A stretch of 7,132 nt of DNA from Nitratiruptor sp. GTDB taxonomy: Bacteria > Campylobacterota > Campylobacteria > Campylobacterales > Nitratiruptoraceae. Within the stretch, counting starts at the first letter, position 1, and each line of letters starts with the position of its first letter. Shown here piece by piece: positions 1-6,210 of the stretch. Where the stretch lies: the NCBI GenBank assembly GCA_015494595.1, contig WGAX01000033.1:1-7132 (forward strand), given 5' to 3'. Both the position numbers and the translations under genes were made by a program. Under the pieces are notes generated by a model. That model was not told the origin of the DNA. It was given only the letters and a program-made list of their open reading frames with translations, and searched no databases.

Positions 1-437
1 GCATAGATTTTGGCTGGTAAGGGGGTAGTATTGGAAATCTCAATAGTAATATACCCCTCAAACTCTGGCTCAAAGGGGGTAACATTAACGATGATGCCAC
101 ACCTTGCATAGGTGCTTTTGCCAACGCATATGGCTAAGACATTGCGTGGAATACGAAAATACTCTACTGTACGCGCAAGAGCAAAGGAGTTTGGCGGAAC
201 TATACAGACATCTCCTTTAAAGTCGACTACATTGCGCTCATCGAAATGCTTGGGATCGACTACCTCTGCATTGACATTGGTAAAGATTTTAAACTCATCA
301 CTTACTCTTATATCATACCCATAGCTGCTTAGTCCATAACTGACCACCCCTTTGCCTACTTGCTCTTCGCAAAAAGGCTCAATCATCCCCTCATTTAGCG
401 CCTTTTGGCGAATCCAGCAGTCTGCTTTGAGTCCCAT
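1..437 (-). CDS. dcd: dCTP deaminase, 3' end cut by window edge
   Basis: Reading the minus strand from the ATG at 437-435 gives an uninterrupted frame of 145 codons to the window edge; the family is about 185 aa, so roughly the last quarter is missing. Dcd converts dCTP to dUTP in the cytoplasm, feeding dUMP for thymidylate synthesis. The start MGLKADCWIRQKALNEGMI, the segment SYGLSSYGYDIRV, and the core GKSTYARCGIIVNVTPFEPE are typical of Dcd in Helicobacter and Campylobacter. The FEPEFEG stretch (about residues 123-129) carries the glutamate expected to activate water. An AAAGG Shine-Dalgarno lies at 448-444, 6 nt before the ATG; an earlier ATG is followed at once by TAA. It is divergent from accB and shares its promoter region. 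The trimeric fold and regulation are family knowledge and are not visible here. Confidence 0.95.
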   Translation of the reverse strand, partial: MGLKADCWIRQKALNEGMIEPFCEEQVGKGVVSYGLSSYGYDIRVSDEFKIFTNVNAEVVDPKHFDERNVVDFKGDVCIVPPNSFALARTVEYFRIPRNVLAICVGKSTYARCGIIVNVTPFEPEFEGYITIEISNTTPLPAKIY

Positions 438-478
438 CAAAAACCTTTGTTTACATAAAAAAATATTTACAAAATTTA

Positions 479-487
479 TGATATTAT
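479..487 (+). promoter_or_regulatory. extended -10 promoter for accBC
   Basis: The plus strand at 479-487 reads TGATATTAT, a TGN-extended -10 with one mismatch to TATAAT. It lies in an AT-rich stretch with T/A runs, as is usual for Campylobacterota promoters. Transcription would start near 494, leaving about 30 nt before the accB ATG, with an AAAGG ribosome site at 511-515. It occupies nearly the same bases as the dcd -10 on the other strand, so the two may compete. A TTTACA at 450-455 is too far upstream to serve as its -35. Confidence 0.5.
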
Positions 488-491
488 AGCA
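483..491 (-). promoter_or_regulatory. extended -10 promoter for dcd
   Basis: On the minus strand, 491-483 reads TGCTATAAT, a consensus TATAAT preceded by TGN. Transcription would begin near 476, giving a leader of about 40 nt before the dcd ATG at 437. No good -35 hexamer sits 16-18 nt upstream. That fits sigma-70 promoters of Campylobacterota, which often lack a clear -35. The call rests on sequence match and position only. Confidence 0.6.
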
Positions 492-523
492 AATAATTAT
501 TATCCCATAAAAAGGTTATTTCT

Positions 524-970
524 ATGGATTTAAAAGAGATCAAAGAGCTTATTCGGGTTTTTGATAGGAGTGGTCTAACAAAGCTAAAACTTAAACAGGA
601 TAATTTTGCAATCTCTTTGCAAAAAGGCTCCCTAACAGAAATAGAGACACCTACTCCTGCTCCCTCGCTTCCTGCTCCTCAAACTGTAAATGAGCCTCCA
701 AAAGAGGAGATAGAAGCTGCAAAGAAAAAGGGTGAATATATCACCTCTCCTATGGTGGGTACATTTTATAGAGCTCCAAGTCCAGATAGTCCTCCTTTTG
801 TCAATGTGGGGGACACTGTGCGCAAAGGCCAAACTATCGGTATTATTGAAGCGATGAAGATCTTTAATGAGATTGAAGCAGAGTTTGATTGTAAGATTTT
901 GGAGATTTTAGTTGAAGATGGGCAGCCAGTAGAGTATGATATGCCTCTATTTCTGGTTGAAAGGCTCTAA
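524..970 (+). CDS. accB: biotin carboxyl carrier protein of acetyl-CoA carboxylase
   Basis: This 148-aa protein is the carrier whose lysine-bound biotin shuttles CO2 between biotin carboxylase (AccC) and the carboxyltransferase (AccA/AccD) in the first step of fatty acid synthesis. Residues 1-35 form the usual N-terminal segment (MDLKEIKELIRVFDRSGLTK). Residues 40-70 are a Pro/Ala/Glu-rich flexible linker. Residues about 72-148 are the biotinyl domain. The biotinylation motif is EAMKIFNEIEAE, with K112 as the modified lysine. The stretch MVGTFYRAPSPDSPPFV (about 77-93) matches the 'thumb' specific to bacterial AccB and separates it from generic lipoyl/biotinyl proteins. The length is close to E. 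coli AccB (156 aa). An AAAGG at 511-515, 8 nt before the ATG, supports the start. The stop codon directly abuts the ATG of accC, so the two are co-transcribed. Confidence 0.97.
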   Translation: MDLKEIKELIRVFDRSGLTKLKLKQDNFAISLQKGSLTEIETPTPAPSLPAPQTVNEPPKEEIEAAKKKGEYITSPMVGTFYRAPSPDSPPFVNVGDTVRKGQTIGIIEAMKIFNEIEAEFDCKILEILVEDGQPVEYDMPLFLVERL

Positions 971-2314
971 ATGGCAAAATTAGAAAGGATTCTCATAGCC
1001 AATAGAGGTGAAATCGCTCTGCGTGCTATTCGCACTATCAAGGAGATGGGTAAAAAAGCGATAGCCATCTACTCCAAAGCTGACAAAGATGCACATTACC
1101 TAAGGCTTGCAGATGCTGCTATTTGTATTGGAGGGGAGAAGAGTAGCGAAAGCTATCTCAATATTCCAGCAATTATCAGTGCTGCAGAGATTGCAGAGGC
1201 AGATGCTGTTTTTCCAGGATATGGGTTTTTGAGCGAAAATCAACAGTTTGTGGAGATTTGCAATCTGCATAGCATCAAGTTTATAGGTCCAAGCCTTGAA
1301 GTGATGCAGCTTATGAGTGACAAGTCAAAAGCCAAAGAGGTGATGAAAAGAGCAGGGGTGCCTGTGGTACCTGGAAGCGATGGAGCTATAAAGAATGTAG
1401 AAGAGGCTAAAAGAATAGCAAAAGAGATAGGCTATCCTGTGATTCTTAAGGCTGCAAGTGGTGGTGGCGGTAAAGGGATGCGGGTAGTGGAAGATGAGAG
1501 CTATATAGAAAATGCCTATTTGGCAGCTGAAAGTGAAGCAATTAGTGCTTTTGGCGATGGGACGATCTATATGGAAAAGTTTATCAAAAGCCCGCGACAC
1601 ATCGAAGTGCAGCTTCTGGGTGATAGCTATGGCAATGTGGTACATTTAGGAGAGAGGGACTGCTCACTGCAAAGACGCCATCAAAAAATGGTGGAAGAGT
1701 CGCCTGCAATATTTTTGGATGATGCTACGAGGGCGAAGCTGCATGAGACTGCCGTAAAAGCTGCCAAAGCGATTGGCTATGAGAATGCTGGTACGATTGA
1801 GTTTTTGGTAGATGCCGATAAGAATTTCTACTTTATGGAGATGAATACGAGACTGCAAGTAGAGCATCCAGTAAGTGAGATGGTGAGTGGTATTGATATA
1901 GTGGAGTGGATGATACGCATTGCAGAGGGTGAGAAGCTCTTTAGTCAGGATGAGGTACAGCTTAAAGGTCATGCTATGGAGTGCCGCATCAATGCAGAAG
2001 ATCCAATAAAATTTATACCAAGTCCGGGCAAAATCAAAACATGGATTCAGCCCGGCGGCAAGGATGTGCGAGTAGATACCCATGTCTACTGCAACTATAT
2101 CGTACCTCCCTATTATGACTCTATGATTGCAAAGCTTATAGTATGGGGAGAAAATCGCACTAAAGCCATAGCCAAAATGAAAAGAGCACTAGAAGAGTTT
2201 GAGGTAGGAGGTATTAAAACTACTATAGATTTTCACAAAAAGATGATGGAAAATCCAGACTTTTTGGAAAACAGGTATGATACTAAATATATTGATGAGA
2301 AGTATCTGGCTTAG
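971..2314 (+). CDS. accC: biotin carboxylase subunit of acetyl-CoA carboxylase
   Basis: AccC carboxylates biotin on AccB using ATP and bicarbonate. The 447-aa length matches the single-function bacterial enzyme. The N-terminal domain opens with LERILIANRGEIALRAIRT. The ATP-grasp domain follows, with the glycine-rich loop LKAASGGGGKGM (about 159-170). Residues corresponding to the E. coli active site are visible: K118, K160, H210 (in RHIEVQ), K239 (in RRHQKM), E277 (in GTIEFL), and E290, R294 and E298 in FMEMNTRLQVEHP. R339 lies in ECRINAEDP at the start of the C-terminal domain. No key residue is missing. The ATG follows the accB stop with no gap; GAAAGG at 959-964, inside the end of accB, is its ribosome site. 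The last 20-38 bases overlap the downstream lipoprotein gene. Confidence 0.98.
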   Translation: MAKLERILIANRGEIALRAIRTIKEMGKKAIAIYSKADKDAHYLRLADAAICIGGEKSSESYLNIPAIISAAEIAEADAVFPGYGFLSENQQFVEICNLHSIKFIGPSLEVMQLMSDKSKAKEVMKRAGVPVVPGSDGAIKNVEEAKRIAKEIGYPVILKAASGGGGKGMRVVEDESYIENAYLAAESEAISAFGDGTIYMEKFIKSPRHIEVQLLGDSYGNVVHLGERDCSLQRRHQKMVEESPAIFLDDATRAKLHETAVKAAKAIGYENAGTIEFLVDADKNFYFMEMNTRLQVEHPVSEMVSGIDIVEWMIRIAEGEKLFSQDEVQLKGHAMECRINAEDPIKFIPSPGKIKTWIQPGGKDVRVDTHVYCNYIVPPYYDSMIAKLIVWGENRTKAIAKMKRALEEFEVGGIKTTIDFHKKMMENPDFLENRYDTKYIDEKYLA

Positions 2315-2912
2315 CTTTATCCTTTTGGTACTGCTACTTGGCGGATGTAGCTCCAAGCAGTGTGGGGTGGATGTTGAGATTTTTAAGCACTTCTCACCCC
2401 AAAAGCAGGAGGAGATTTGTGAGCTCTATATGAAAAAGGAGGCTGAGCGCCAAAAGCTCTATGAGAAGCGCCGTATAATTGAGGAGCAAAATAGAAGACT
2501 TGCGCTAGAAAATGAGAATCTGAAATTAAAAATTCTTTATAAAAAATATGAGCGCTATGGTAGTGAAAATGATATAGTGATGATCAATTTACAAGGCAGT
2601 TTGAAAATTGGTAAAAGAGAGTATCCTATCTATTTGTATGAGTTTTCTATAGCAAGAGGAGAAGCAAAAAAGATCTGTTTGAGATACCGCTATGGTAAAG
2701 CCTGCTTTTGGGTAGCGTACTATGGAGATGAGCTCTATTTCAATATTATCCCAGATCCAAATAAGCGCTGGATGAAACGCTATTTGATTGAAGAGGATGT
2801 ACGAACTTCTGATGAGAGTGTGATTATTGATGTTGATACTATTCGTACAACTACTGTTGAATTTGAAGAGGGGGGAATACTTTACCGTTTGAGGGTGCAT
2901 ATCTACCCCTAG
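2295..2912 (+). CDS. small lipoprotein of unknown function, coupled to accBC
   Basis: I do not recognise this protein. Starting at the ATG at 2295 it has 205 aa. It begins MRSIWLSFILLVLLLGGC: a basic N-terminus, a hydrophobic core and a lipobox LGGC, so C18 is probably lipidated and the protein membrane-anchored on the periplasmic side. Residues about 36-88 are charged and heptad-like (KKEAERQKLYEKRR, LENENLKLKI) and probably form a coiled coil. Residues about 93-205 look like a small beta-rich domain ending at the C-terminus (YRLRVHIYP). An in-frame ATG at 2277 would add six residues; neither ATG has a well-spaced Shine-Dalgarno, and 2295 gives the cleaner signal peptide. The gene overlaps accC by 20 bases (38 from 2277), so translation is probably coupled to accC. 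It converges on the next gene. Confidence 0.8.
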   Translation: MRSIWLSFILLVLLLGGCSSKQCGVDVEIFKHFSPQKQEEICELYMKKEAERQKLYEKRRIIEEQNRRLALENENLKLKILYKKYERYGSENDIVMINLQGSLKIGKREYPIYLYEFSIARGEAKKICLRYRYGKACFWVAYYGDELYFNIIPDPNKRWMKRYLIEEDVRTSDESVIIDVDTIRTTTVEFEEGGILYRLRVHIYP

Positions 2913-2931
2913 ATATTAATAAATATTTTTT
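2899..2931 (+). terminator. possible weak terminator after the lipoprotein gene
   Basis: Positions 2899-2905 (ATATCTA) pair perfectly with 2910-2916 (TAGATAT) around a CCCC loop, spanning the lipoprotein stop codon. A T-run follows at 2926-2931. A second, AT-only 5-bp stem (2913-2917 with 2922-2926) immediately precedes that T-run and is mutually exclusive with the first. Both stems are GC-poor, so efficiency is doubtful. No T-run follows on the minus strand, so it would not serve the convergent gene. Confidence 0.3.
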
Positions 2932-4097
2932 CCACAATGGCGGCAGTAGGAGGCTATTTTTGCCGTTTTACTTTTGCAGTGAGGGCAGTTGATAAGAAGC
3001 CTATTCCCGCACCCTTGGCAAAAGTTATCTTGATAGTAGTTTACTTTCATACCGCACTGCAGACACTTCCCGTTATTTAAAGCCTGCCGTTTTGCAAAAC
3101 GCATCGATTTTATTCTTTTTGCTCGCTCAATAATGGGTGCACGCTTGAGAATATGATAGATTGCATAGCCAATGAGTGTAGCTGCAACAAAAATTAAAAA
3201 GTAGTAACCAAGATAGAGCACTCCCCACTCATAGAGTCTATGCAACACAAGGGCGAGAAATTTTTTGGGAATAATGTCATAGATGAGTATTAAGGTATAG
3301 AAAATTGCTGGAAGTGCTGTAATAAAAAGCAGATGAGCGCTAAGAAGATGTAGGGCTTTGGTTTTGATAGTTGAAGCATTACGGGTTTTGTAAAAGAGCA
3401 AAAATGCAACGATGAAAAGAGGGAGGAGAAATTTGAGCATTGTATAAAAGTAGATAAAAGGATATGTAAAGGTATAGCGCTCCTTTTGCTTTATGATAAG
3501 TTTTTTGCTCTGTGCAAGGAGGGGTAGAAGTTTCTCTTTGACTACTGCAATGTGGATCGCTTTTGGCCAAGTGGCAAGCTCCTTTTTGAGCAGTGCAATG
3601 CGTTGAAGCTGTTTATAGAAGCGCTGCTTCTGTTTTGCTAATCTGCCACTCTCCTCTTTTGCTATTTTCTCTAAAAGAGTATTATTGTAGTGCTGCATCT
3701 GCGTATCAATACTTCTTTGCAGTCTTTGCAATTCATCCTTTTTTTGGAAATAGTTTGTGGAAAAGTAGGCGTAACTTTGATCTTTTTTAATAGCTTGAAT
3801 AAGTTTGGCAGCCTTTTGGCAAAGAGGTGCAGCTAGCTTACCATTTGGCAAAAAGAAAAATTCTATACGCTCATATGTCAAAGGTTTAGTAAAGAGCTCA
3901 ATGCAGCTTTGGGGGTAACGGATATATGGCGGAGGCGCTTTGATAAGCGCATCCGAAATACCTCGCTCGATGGTAATAAAGATAAAGAGATCAAGCCCTA
4001 GCAATAAAATGACTAGAGCAGAATGTAAAGCCTTGCCATCAATAAAAAAGAGCGTTTGCCAAAGATTTTTGAAAAAGAGGCGCAGCTTTCTTCTCAT
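2916..4097 (-). CDS. membrane protein with C-terminal double zinc ribbon, function unknown
   Basis: I do not recognise this 393-aa protein as a named family. Four hydrophobic segments are visible: about 24-43, 211-236, 249-275 and 293-316. The basic N-terminus (MRRKLRLFFK) and the basic stretch after the fourth helix suggest both ends are cytoplasmic. That would place residues about 44-210 in the periplasm. This loop has a helical, charged region (about 115-175, rich in K, Q, E and L) likely to form a coiled coil, and two cysteines, C65 and C93, that could form a disulfide. The C-terminus holds two tandem CxxC-x(n)-CxxC zinc ribbons: C345/C348/C360/C363 and C371/C374/C385/C388. It starts 3 bp after the dapD stop and has only a weak ribosome site, so it is probably translated by coupling. 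It ends 3 bp from the convergent lipoprotein gene. Topology is inferred from hydrophobicity and the positive-inside rule. Confidence 0.85.
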   Translation of the reverse strand: MRRKLRLFFKNLWQTLFFIDGKALHSALVILLLGLDLFIFITIERGISDALIKAPPPYIRYPQSCIELFTKPLTYERIEFFFLPNGKLAAPLCQKAAKLIQAIKKDQSYAYFSTNYFQKKDELQRLQRSIDTQMQHYNNTLLEKIAKEESGRLAKQKQRFYKQLQRIALLKKELATWPKAIHIAVVKEKLLPLLAQSKKLIIKQKERYTFTYPFIYFYTMLKFLLPLFIVAFLLFYKTRNASTIKTKALHLLSAHLLFITALPAIFYTLILIYDIIPKKFLALVLHRLYEWGVLYLGYYFLIFVAATLIGYAIYHILKRAPIIERAKRIKSMRFAKRQALNNGKCLQCGMKVNYYQDNFCQGCGNRLLINCPHCKSKTAKIASYCRHCGKNIY

Positions 4098-4100
4098 TGA

Positions 4101-5279
4101 TTAGTGAAGCTCTTCATTGAGCTTAACCTCCTTGTTGCTTCTAAAGACTTTCATCTGTCCAGTTGTGGAGTCTTGTCTAAAGTGCAAGCCATTGAGACCG
4201 GCTAGCTCTCTTCCTTTGTAGAATTCTTTATATTCTGCTTTCCATTCTGGGTTGGCTTCTTTGATCTTTTCATAATCTATTTCACTCATATGAAATTTTG
4301 TCCCCTCAAGCACAGCAATGCCCGCATCCACAATACATCCATCACCTAGAGGAATACCTGTAACTGAGTTTGCCCCAAGTAAGCAGTTCTCACCAATGCT
4401 AATAGGATTGCCGCTAGTACCGCTAAGCACGCCTAAAATACTTGCTCCCCCGCCAACATCGCTGCCTTTGCCAACCACCGCACTTGAGCTAATACGCCCC
4501 TCTACCATAACAGCGCCAAGTGTGCCTGCATTGAAATTGATATAGCTAGCGCCCGGCATTACGGTAGTGCCAGCGGCAAGTTGTGCTCCCATACGCACTT
4601 TTGCAGCATCCAAAATGCGCGTATTATCTGCAGGAATGATGTGTTGTAAGAAACGTGGGAATTTATCTACCGCATCAATCACTGGATATTTTCCACTCAT
4701 TTTAAGCTCAAGCTCATTCTCTCTTAACCACTCCAGCTCAATTGGTTTGTTGCCGCTCCATGCCACATTGTGTAATACACCAAATGCTCCGTTTAGATTG
4801 AGGCTTCTAAGAGCTGCTTTGCCAAGTGAGAGGGTATAGAGTTTGAGATATACCGCCTCTACGCTTTTGGGAGCATCATCTTCAAACAGAAATACCAAGC
4901 GGTAGTTACTTAAGTCTTCATATTCGTGTAAATATTTGATAAGTTGTACATTTTTGTGCGCATTACCCACTGCTTCATCTACCCATACAGAGCAGTAGCT
5001 ATAGGCTTCTGCTACAAAGTTTTTATCTATATCAAATACCGCTTCAGAACCGCTTTGCGGGATTGTTTTGCCGCTCTCTTGTAAAGCTTTTTGAAAAATT
5101 GCGGCTGAGCCAAAATTCTCTTGCCAGTTGATAAAAGGAAACACAGCTTGCAAGATTTTGTCGCTATTTTTTTGTCCTCTATCTACTCTGGCAATACCAA
5201 ATGCTAAGGGCTCACGATAGTATGGGCTGGATTGAATTTCGCTCACTAGTGCAAAAAAGTCATCTTTAGTTTGAATCAT
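4101..5279 (-). CDS. dapD: tetrahydrodipicolinate N-succinyltransferase
   Basis: DapD transfers succinate from succinyl-CoA to tetrahydrodipicolinate in the succinylase route to meso-diaminopimelate and lysine, in the cytoplasm. The 392-aa length and motifs match the long form found in Campylobacter and related to the actinobacterial enzyme, not the 274-aa E. coli form. Residues about 1-220 are the N-terminal domain. Residues about 228-330 form a left-handed beta-helix of hexapeptide repeats, seen in MGAQLAAGTTVMPGASYINF, GKGSDVGGGASILG, IGENCLLGANS and LGDGCIVDAGIAVLEG. The segment MVEGRISSSAVVGKGSDVGG carries the conserved glutamate (E260) near the trimer active site. The start ATG (5279-5277) overlaps the upstream stop as ATGA, and AAAGGAG at 5291-5285 lies 5 nt before it. 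Both support co-transcription with the SurA-like gene. Confidence 0.95.
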   Translation of the reverse strand: MIQTKDDFFALVSEIQSSPYYREPLAFGIARVDRGQKNSDKILQAVFPFINWQENFGSAAIFQKALQESGKTIPQSGSEAVFDIDKNFVAEAYSYCSVWVDEAVGNAHKNVQLIKYLHEYEDLSNYRLVFLFEDDAPKSVEAVYLKLYTLSLGKAALRSLNLNGAFGVLHNVAWSGNKPIELEWLRENELELKMSGKYPVIDAVDKFPRFLQHIIPADNTRILDAAKVRMGAQLAAGTTVMPGASYINFNAGTLGAVMVEGRISSSAVVGKGSDVGGGASILGVLSGTSGNPISIGENCLLGANSVTGIPLGDGCIVDAGIAVLEGTKFHMSEIDYEKIKEANPEWKAEYKEFYKGRELAGLNGLHFRQDSTTGQMKVFRSNKEVKLNEELH

Positions 5280-6124
5280 TCACTCTCCTTTGGTAGTCGT
5301 ATCACTTGAATTTTTGCCGAAGCTTGGAGTTTATCAAAATAGTCCTTAATACTTTTTGTACTCGATTCAGAAGCTAGGCGGTTAAGGATATAGGCTTTTG
5401 CCTCTTCAAATGGGATTTTGTGAAGATGTTTCTTCTTTTTGATATAAAGAAGCAAAAAGCGATCTTGCAAAGGGAGGATCTGGCTAAATTCTCCCTCTTT
5501 CAGAGCGCTTAACATTGCTGCAAATTGTGGATTGACTTGATTAAGCTGAATCTCCTCTTCGCCCTTTTGCAAGAGTAGAGGGGTTTGCGGCTTGTACATA
5601 GGGTTTTGACGAATCTTTTCTAGAACCTCTTTTGCTGGAGATATATATTTAGTAACTACCACGCTTTTTGGCACCATAAACTCTTGAGGGTGTGTACTAT
5701 AGTACTCTTTAAGCTGCTCAGGTGAGGGGTGTCTAGCGCGTTTAGCAATTGTTTCATAGAGTTTTTTACGAAGAAGCTGCTCTTTGAAACTCTTTTTATA
5801 ACTCTCCCAGCTTAATCCTTTTTGCTCCACAAGTTGTTGAAGCTGGAATATATCCATTCCCTTTTGTCTTGCATAACTATCGATTGCATCTTGTAACTCA
5901 AAATCGCTTACTTCAAGAGCAAATTTTTTAATTTGAGAGAGCTCCAATTTTTTACGAATAAGAAGCTCTACCGCCTCTTTGGTAGATATTCCTAGTGCTC
6001 TTTTGGCTTGCTCAATTTCATAGAGCGTAATTGGCTCATTATTTACAACAATTGCAATAGCATCAATCATCTTTGCAAACAAAGAAGAGACTAAAAGCAG
6101 TCCTATCCACATATACTTTTTCAT
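5276..6124 (-). CDS. SurA-like periplasmic chaperone / peptidyl-prolyl isomerase
   Basis: This 282-aa protein has a Sec signal peptide, MKKYMWIGLLLVSSLFA, probably cut near residue 17. A SurA-type N-terminal helical chaperone domain follows (IDAIAIVVNNEPITLYEIEQ onward, to about residue 130). The opening 'A-I-V-N-x-E-P-I-T-x-x-E' is the hallmark of SurA/PpiD/PEB4-like proteins. Residues about 132-235 correspond to a parvulin-like region, and a terminal helix (about 238-270) packs back on the N-domain in known structures. The parvulin part looks short and diverged, so isomerase activity is uncertain. Expected role: escorting outer-membrane or exported proteins in the periplasm. Resemblance to C. 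jejuni Cj1289 is from memory, supported by its place near accC. ATG at 6124-6122 is chosen over the TTG just before it because GAAAGGA (6134-6128) would touch the TTG. It heads the operon with dapD, overlapping it by 4 bp. Confidence 0.85.
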   Translation of the reverse strand: MKKYMWIGLLLVSSLFAKMIDAIAIVVNNEPITLYEIEQAKRALGISTKEAVELLIRKKLELSQIKKFALEVSDFELQDAIDSYARQKGMDIFQLQQLVEQKGLSWESYKKSFKEQLLRKKLYETIAKRARHPSPEQLKEYYSTHPQEFMVPKSVVVTKYISPAKEVLEKIRQNPMYKPQTPLLLQKGEEEIQLNQVNPQFAAMLSALKEGEFSQILPLQDRFLLLYIKKKKHLHKIPFEEAKAYILNRLASESSTKSIKDYFDKLQASAKIQVIRLPKESE

Positions 6125-6127
6125 CAA

Positions 6128-6134
6128 TCCTTTC
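6128..6134 (-). promoter_or_regulatory. ribosome binding site fixing the SurA-like start
   Basis: The minus strand reads GAAAGGA at 6134-6128, then TTG (6127-6125) and ATG (6124-6122). The TTG would have no spacer at all; the ATG has 3 nt, tight but workable, so the ATG is the likelier start. The site lies next to, or inside, the left end of the inserted element. Confidence 0.55.
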
Positions 6135-6146
6135 AGCGCTCAAAGA

Positions 6147-6166
6147 CCTCACCTTTCAAGGTGGGG
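6147..6166 (+). repeat. left-end subterminal hairpin of the tnpB element
   Basis: CCTCACCT (6147-6154) pairs with AGGTGGGG (6159-6166) around the loop TTCA, giving an 8-bp stem with one G-T pair. IS200/IS605 ends carry such imperfect palindromes, which the TnpA transposase binds as single-stranded DNA. Its position about 45 bp before tnpB and 20 bp beyond the neighbouring host gene fits a left end. No T-run follows in either direction close enough to make it a convincing terminator. Confidence 0.6.
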
Positions 6167-6201
6167 AAGAGAACGCCTACTTTCCTCCTTCCGTTAGATT
6201 T

Positions 6202-6210
6202 TGATACAAT
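6202..6210 (+). promoter_or_regulatory. possible extended -10 for tnpB
   Basis: TGATACAAT at 6202-6210 is a TGN-extended -10 with one mismatch to TATAAT. It directly precedes the first possible tnpB ATG (6211). Transcription would start near 6217, at the second in-frame ATG, leaving little or no leader. No ribosome site is visible upstream; the nearby CCTCCTT has the wrong polarity. The match is good but such AT-rich boxes occur by chance. Confidence 0.3.

Noticed and set aside
112..324. A 70-codon plus-strand frame.
   Set aside because: It lies antisense within dcd, which is firmly identified by its motifs.
363..630. An 18-bp direct repeat with one mismatch (363-380 and 613-630, containing GCAAAAAGGCTC).
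   Set aside because: Both copies lie inside coding sequence, in dcd on the minus strand and accB on the plus strand, and encode ordinary residues. AT-rich, A-run sequence makes such a match likely enough by chance.
4318..4839. Two plus-strand frames (4318-4545 and 4567-4839).
   Set aside because: Both are antisense to the dapD beta-helix and N-terminal regions; their Pro/Leu/Ser-rich composition reflects Gly- and Ala-rich repeats on the other strand.
6183..6190. Strong AAGGAGG-like sequence on the minus strand.
   Set aside because: No start codon follows at a proper distance, and the SurA-like gene has its own site at 6134-6128.
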